A stretch of DNA of 43,547 nucleotides from Pontibacter sp. HSC-14F20 (GTDB lineage Bacteria > Bacteroidota > Bacteroidia > Cytophagales > Hymenobacteraceae). The notes beneath the pieces are model-generated. The model did not search any database. It saw only the letters and a list, made by a program, of their open reading frames with translations, and had not been told where the DNA came from. The stretch covers positions 1 to 43,547 of the forward strand of contig NZ_JAHZTC010000029.1 in the NCBI RefSeq assembly GCF_019599265.1. Direction: 5' to 3'. The position numbers and the translations under genes were made by a program. Each line of letters opens with the position of its first letter. The stretch's first letter is position 1. Positions 42,371-43,547 of the stretch are shown here, in pieces.

Positions 42371-42934
42371 ATGCAACATCCAAAACTATTTATGCTGATG
42401 CTCGGATGTCGGCCGGCGGGGCGCAACACGGAGCAGCACGACCTGTTCTTTGCTATTGGCGAGCAGGTGAAAGACCTGGTGCCGGCCATCAAGTCTTTCT
42501 GGCCAGAGGCGAAGGGCAACATCCACGTCGATGCCTGGCGGGAAGTGACACAGGTAAATGGTTACCAGATAAAGGTAATACCCAAAGCGGCTATACCTGC
42601 TGAAGCCGGGGTAGACAGACTTTTCTTTCTGAATCTTGGCGGGTATAAGCCTGGCGAGTTTGACGAATTTCATTACAAGATGCTGGCCGTTGCGCAAGAC
42701 CAGGCGGGAGCGGTGCAGCAGGCCAAACAAACTGCTTTTTACAAACACACCGGTTTCAAAGGCGCTTCCTCTCACATTGACGATAAGTTTGGTGTGGATG
42801 TGGACGAAGTATTTGAGGTAAAAGACATCCTGACAGCTGAGGACAAGCAAAAATTCAGCCTTGAGATCACACCAGGTATAGCAGGGCCCGACGACGAGAT
42901 GCACCTGGGTTATTTCCAGTTGCATAAATTGTAG
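42371..42934 (+). CDS. DUF1543 domain-containing protein
   Basis: 187-aa cytoplasmic protein matching DUF1543 (PF07566). The N-terminus KLFMLMLGCRPAGRNTEQHD, the segment AIKSFWPEAKGNIHVDAWREV and the block LFFLNLGGYKPGEFDEFHYKML are typical. The second half (about 100-187) repeats the same theme with a GFKGASSHIDDKFGVDVDEVF segment. No function is established for the family. Monocistronic, followed by a strong bidirectional terminator. Confidence 0.85.
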   Translation: MQHPKLFMLMLGCRPAGRNTEQHDLFFAIGEQVKDLVPAIKSFWPEAKGNIHVDAWREVTQVNGYQIKVIPKAAIPAEAGVDRLFFLNLGGYKPGEFDEFHYKMLAVAQDQAGAVQQAKQTAFYKHTGFKGASSHIDDKFGVDVDEVFEVKDILTAEDKQKFSLEITPGIAGPDDEMHLGYFQLHKL

Positions 42935-43005
42935 ATTATTAAAAGGTTCGGATAAATACGATAGAGTCCCAGTTTCATTTTGGTCTCTTTAGTTAGAATA
43001 CTTAT

Positions 43006-43046
43006 AAAAAAAGCCCCAGCCTAAAAGTTAGGCTGGGGCTTTTTTT
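43006..43046. terminator. Bidirectional terminator
   Basis: The stem AAAAAGCCCCAGCCT / AGGCTGGGGCTTTTT is perfect, with an 8-nt loop and A/T runs on both sides. It serves the DUF1543 gene (plus) and the T9SS-sorted protein gene (minus). Confidence 0.9.
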
Positions 43047-43061
43047 ATAAGCGGTTACTGC

Positions 43062-43547
43062 TTAGAGCGTTTTCATTAGTTTAAACACCTTTATTCCTCT
43101 AGAGCTTTCCATTCTCAGGAAGTAGACGCCTGGTGTCTTCATCTTTTCAGAGAAGTCGAAATCCACTTGCCTTGATGATGCTTCTTTCGTCAGTTCACCT
43201 GAGTAGAGCCTCTCCCCAATGGAATTCAACAAACTGTACCGGAGTTGTTCATTTGCTGCAACAGGCACAACTAGCTTAACACGACCATCACTAGTAGGGT
43301 TCGGGTACACATAAGAGGGTTCCTCTGCTTCAGGCGATCTCTGTTCTTTTGACGCGCTATTAGCCATTACTCCACTCTCTTCCACCACATTGAAGGAGAT
43401 GGTGAGCGGGGTTCCGGCCACACCGGTTCCGTTGGCGCCGGCATACGGGGTGGCCGTCAGGGTATAGGTGCCTGTTGCCGGCGGGTTCCAGTTGCCGAAG
43501 TAGTAGTTACCGCGTCCGTCATCGCCGTGCAAGGCGTAGGGGGCGGC
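43062..43547 (-). CDS. C-terminal part of a type IX-secreted protein (T9SS sorting domain)
   Basis: Only the last 161 residues are in the window; the frame is open to the right edge, so the start is outside. The visible part has a beta-sandwich-like segment (WNPPATGTYTLTATPYAGANG) and an Ala/Glu linker. The C-terminal sorting domain follows (from YPNPTSDGRVKLVV to GVYFLRMESSRGIKVFKL), which directs outer-membrane translocation and attachment by the type IX system found in Bacteroidota. The rest of the protein, and so its substrate, cannot be seen. Confidence 0.9.
   Translation of the reverse strand, partial: AAPYALHGDDGRGNYYFGNWNPPATGTYTLTATPYAGANGTGVAGTPLTISFNVVEESGVMANSASKEQRSPEAEEPSYVYPNPTSDGRVKLVVPVAANEQLRYSLLNSIGERLYSGELTKEASSRQVDFDFSEKMKTPGVYFLRMESSRGIKVFKLMKTL

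Noticed and set aside
1..43547. Search for tRNA, rRNA or CRISPR arrays
   Set aside because: I saw no cloverleaf-like segment, no rRNA-like sequence and no regularly spaced direct repeats with unique spacers.

Overview
The window looks like chromosome of a member of the Bacteroidota, most likely order Cytophagales and close to Hymenobacteraceae (Pontibacter-like). The signs are a type IX secretion C-terminal sorting domain (right edge), a SusC/TonB-type beta-barrel, a TonB-plug/MG2 protein, a CzcCBA metal pump of Bacteroidota type, and promoters with the Bacteroidota TANNTTTG -7 element. The genus is inference from gene content and style, not from a search.

Layout. 1-1207: the start of a gene that may be an IS630-like transposase, abutting an apparently 3'-truncated M48 metalloprotease gene. 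1511-9288 (minus): a two-component system followed by a TolC / adaptor / RND metal-efflux operon, with an array of four half-sites at 11-bp steps before tolC. 9535-10374: a YycJ-type MBL hydrolase, followed by a complete 1352-bp IS3-family element with 24-bp inverted repeats, a 3-bp target duplication and a canonical -1 slippery heptamer. 11980-13905: hflK-hflC. 14133-15167: an exported unknown protein and a GerW/YtfJ-family protein. 15382-18368: a nitroreductase / DsbA-like / LLM oxidoreductase operon divergent from a Cys-containing HxlR regulator, with nested inverted repeats between them. 18450-24708: an MG2 plus TonB-plug surface protein, a DisA-nucleotidyltransferase-like (DACNV) protein, an M28 peptidase and an RluE-like pseudouridine synthase. 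25082-27737: a tightly coupled four-gene TelA operon. 27796-28126: the first full copy of a structured intergenic repeat. 28191-32801: SelO, GhrA, a VOC protein, a GNAT acetyltransferase and a dienelactone hydrolase. 32840-34850: an AT-rich patch with a decayed SDR gene and a small membrane protein. 34863-40436: a PAP2 phosphatase, a TonB-type outer-membrane protein, small proteins and a TcmP-like protein. 40482-40800: the second full copy of the structured repeat, followed by an ISAs1-like element with a frameshifted transposase. 42371-43547: a DUF1543 protein and the C-terminal end of a type IX-secreted protein.

Two patterns cut across the annotation. First, the non-palindromic word GGTATA(G)/(C)TATACC occurs about 110 times by hand count, in genes and intergenic DNA and on both strands, but is missing from the AT-rich patch. 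It behaves like a lineage-specific genomic signature word. Second, a repeat of about 320 bp carries a long GC-rich hairpin. Its two full copies differ by a compensated G-C to T-A pair change in the stem, which suggests that a structured RNA or DNA hairpin is being maintained. These two, together with the phased regulator sites before the metal pump and the HxlR operator, are the best candidates for undescribed biology here.
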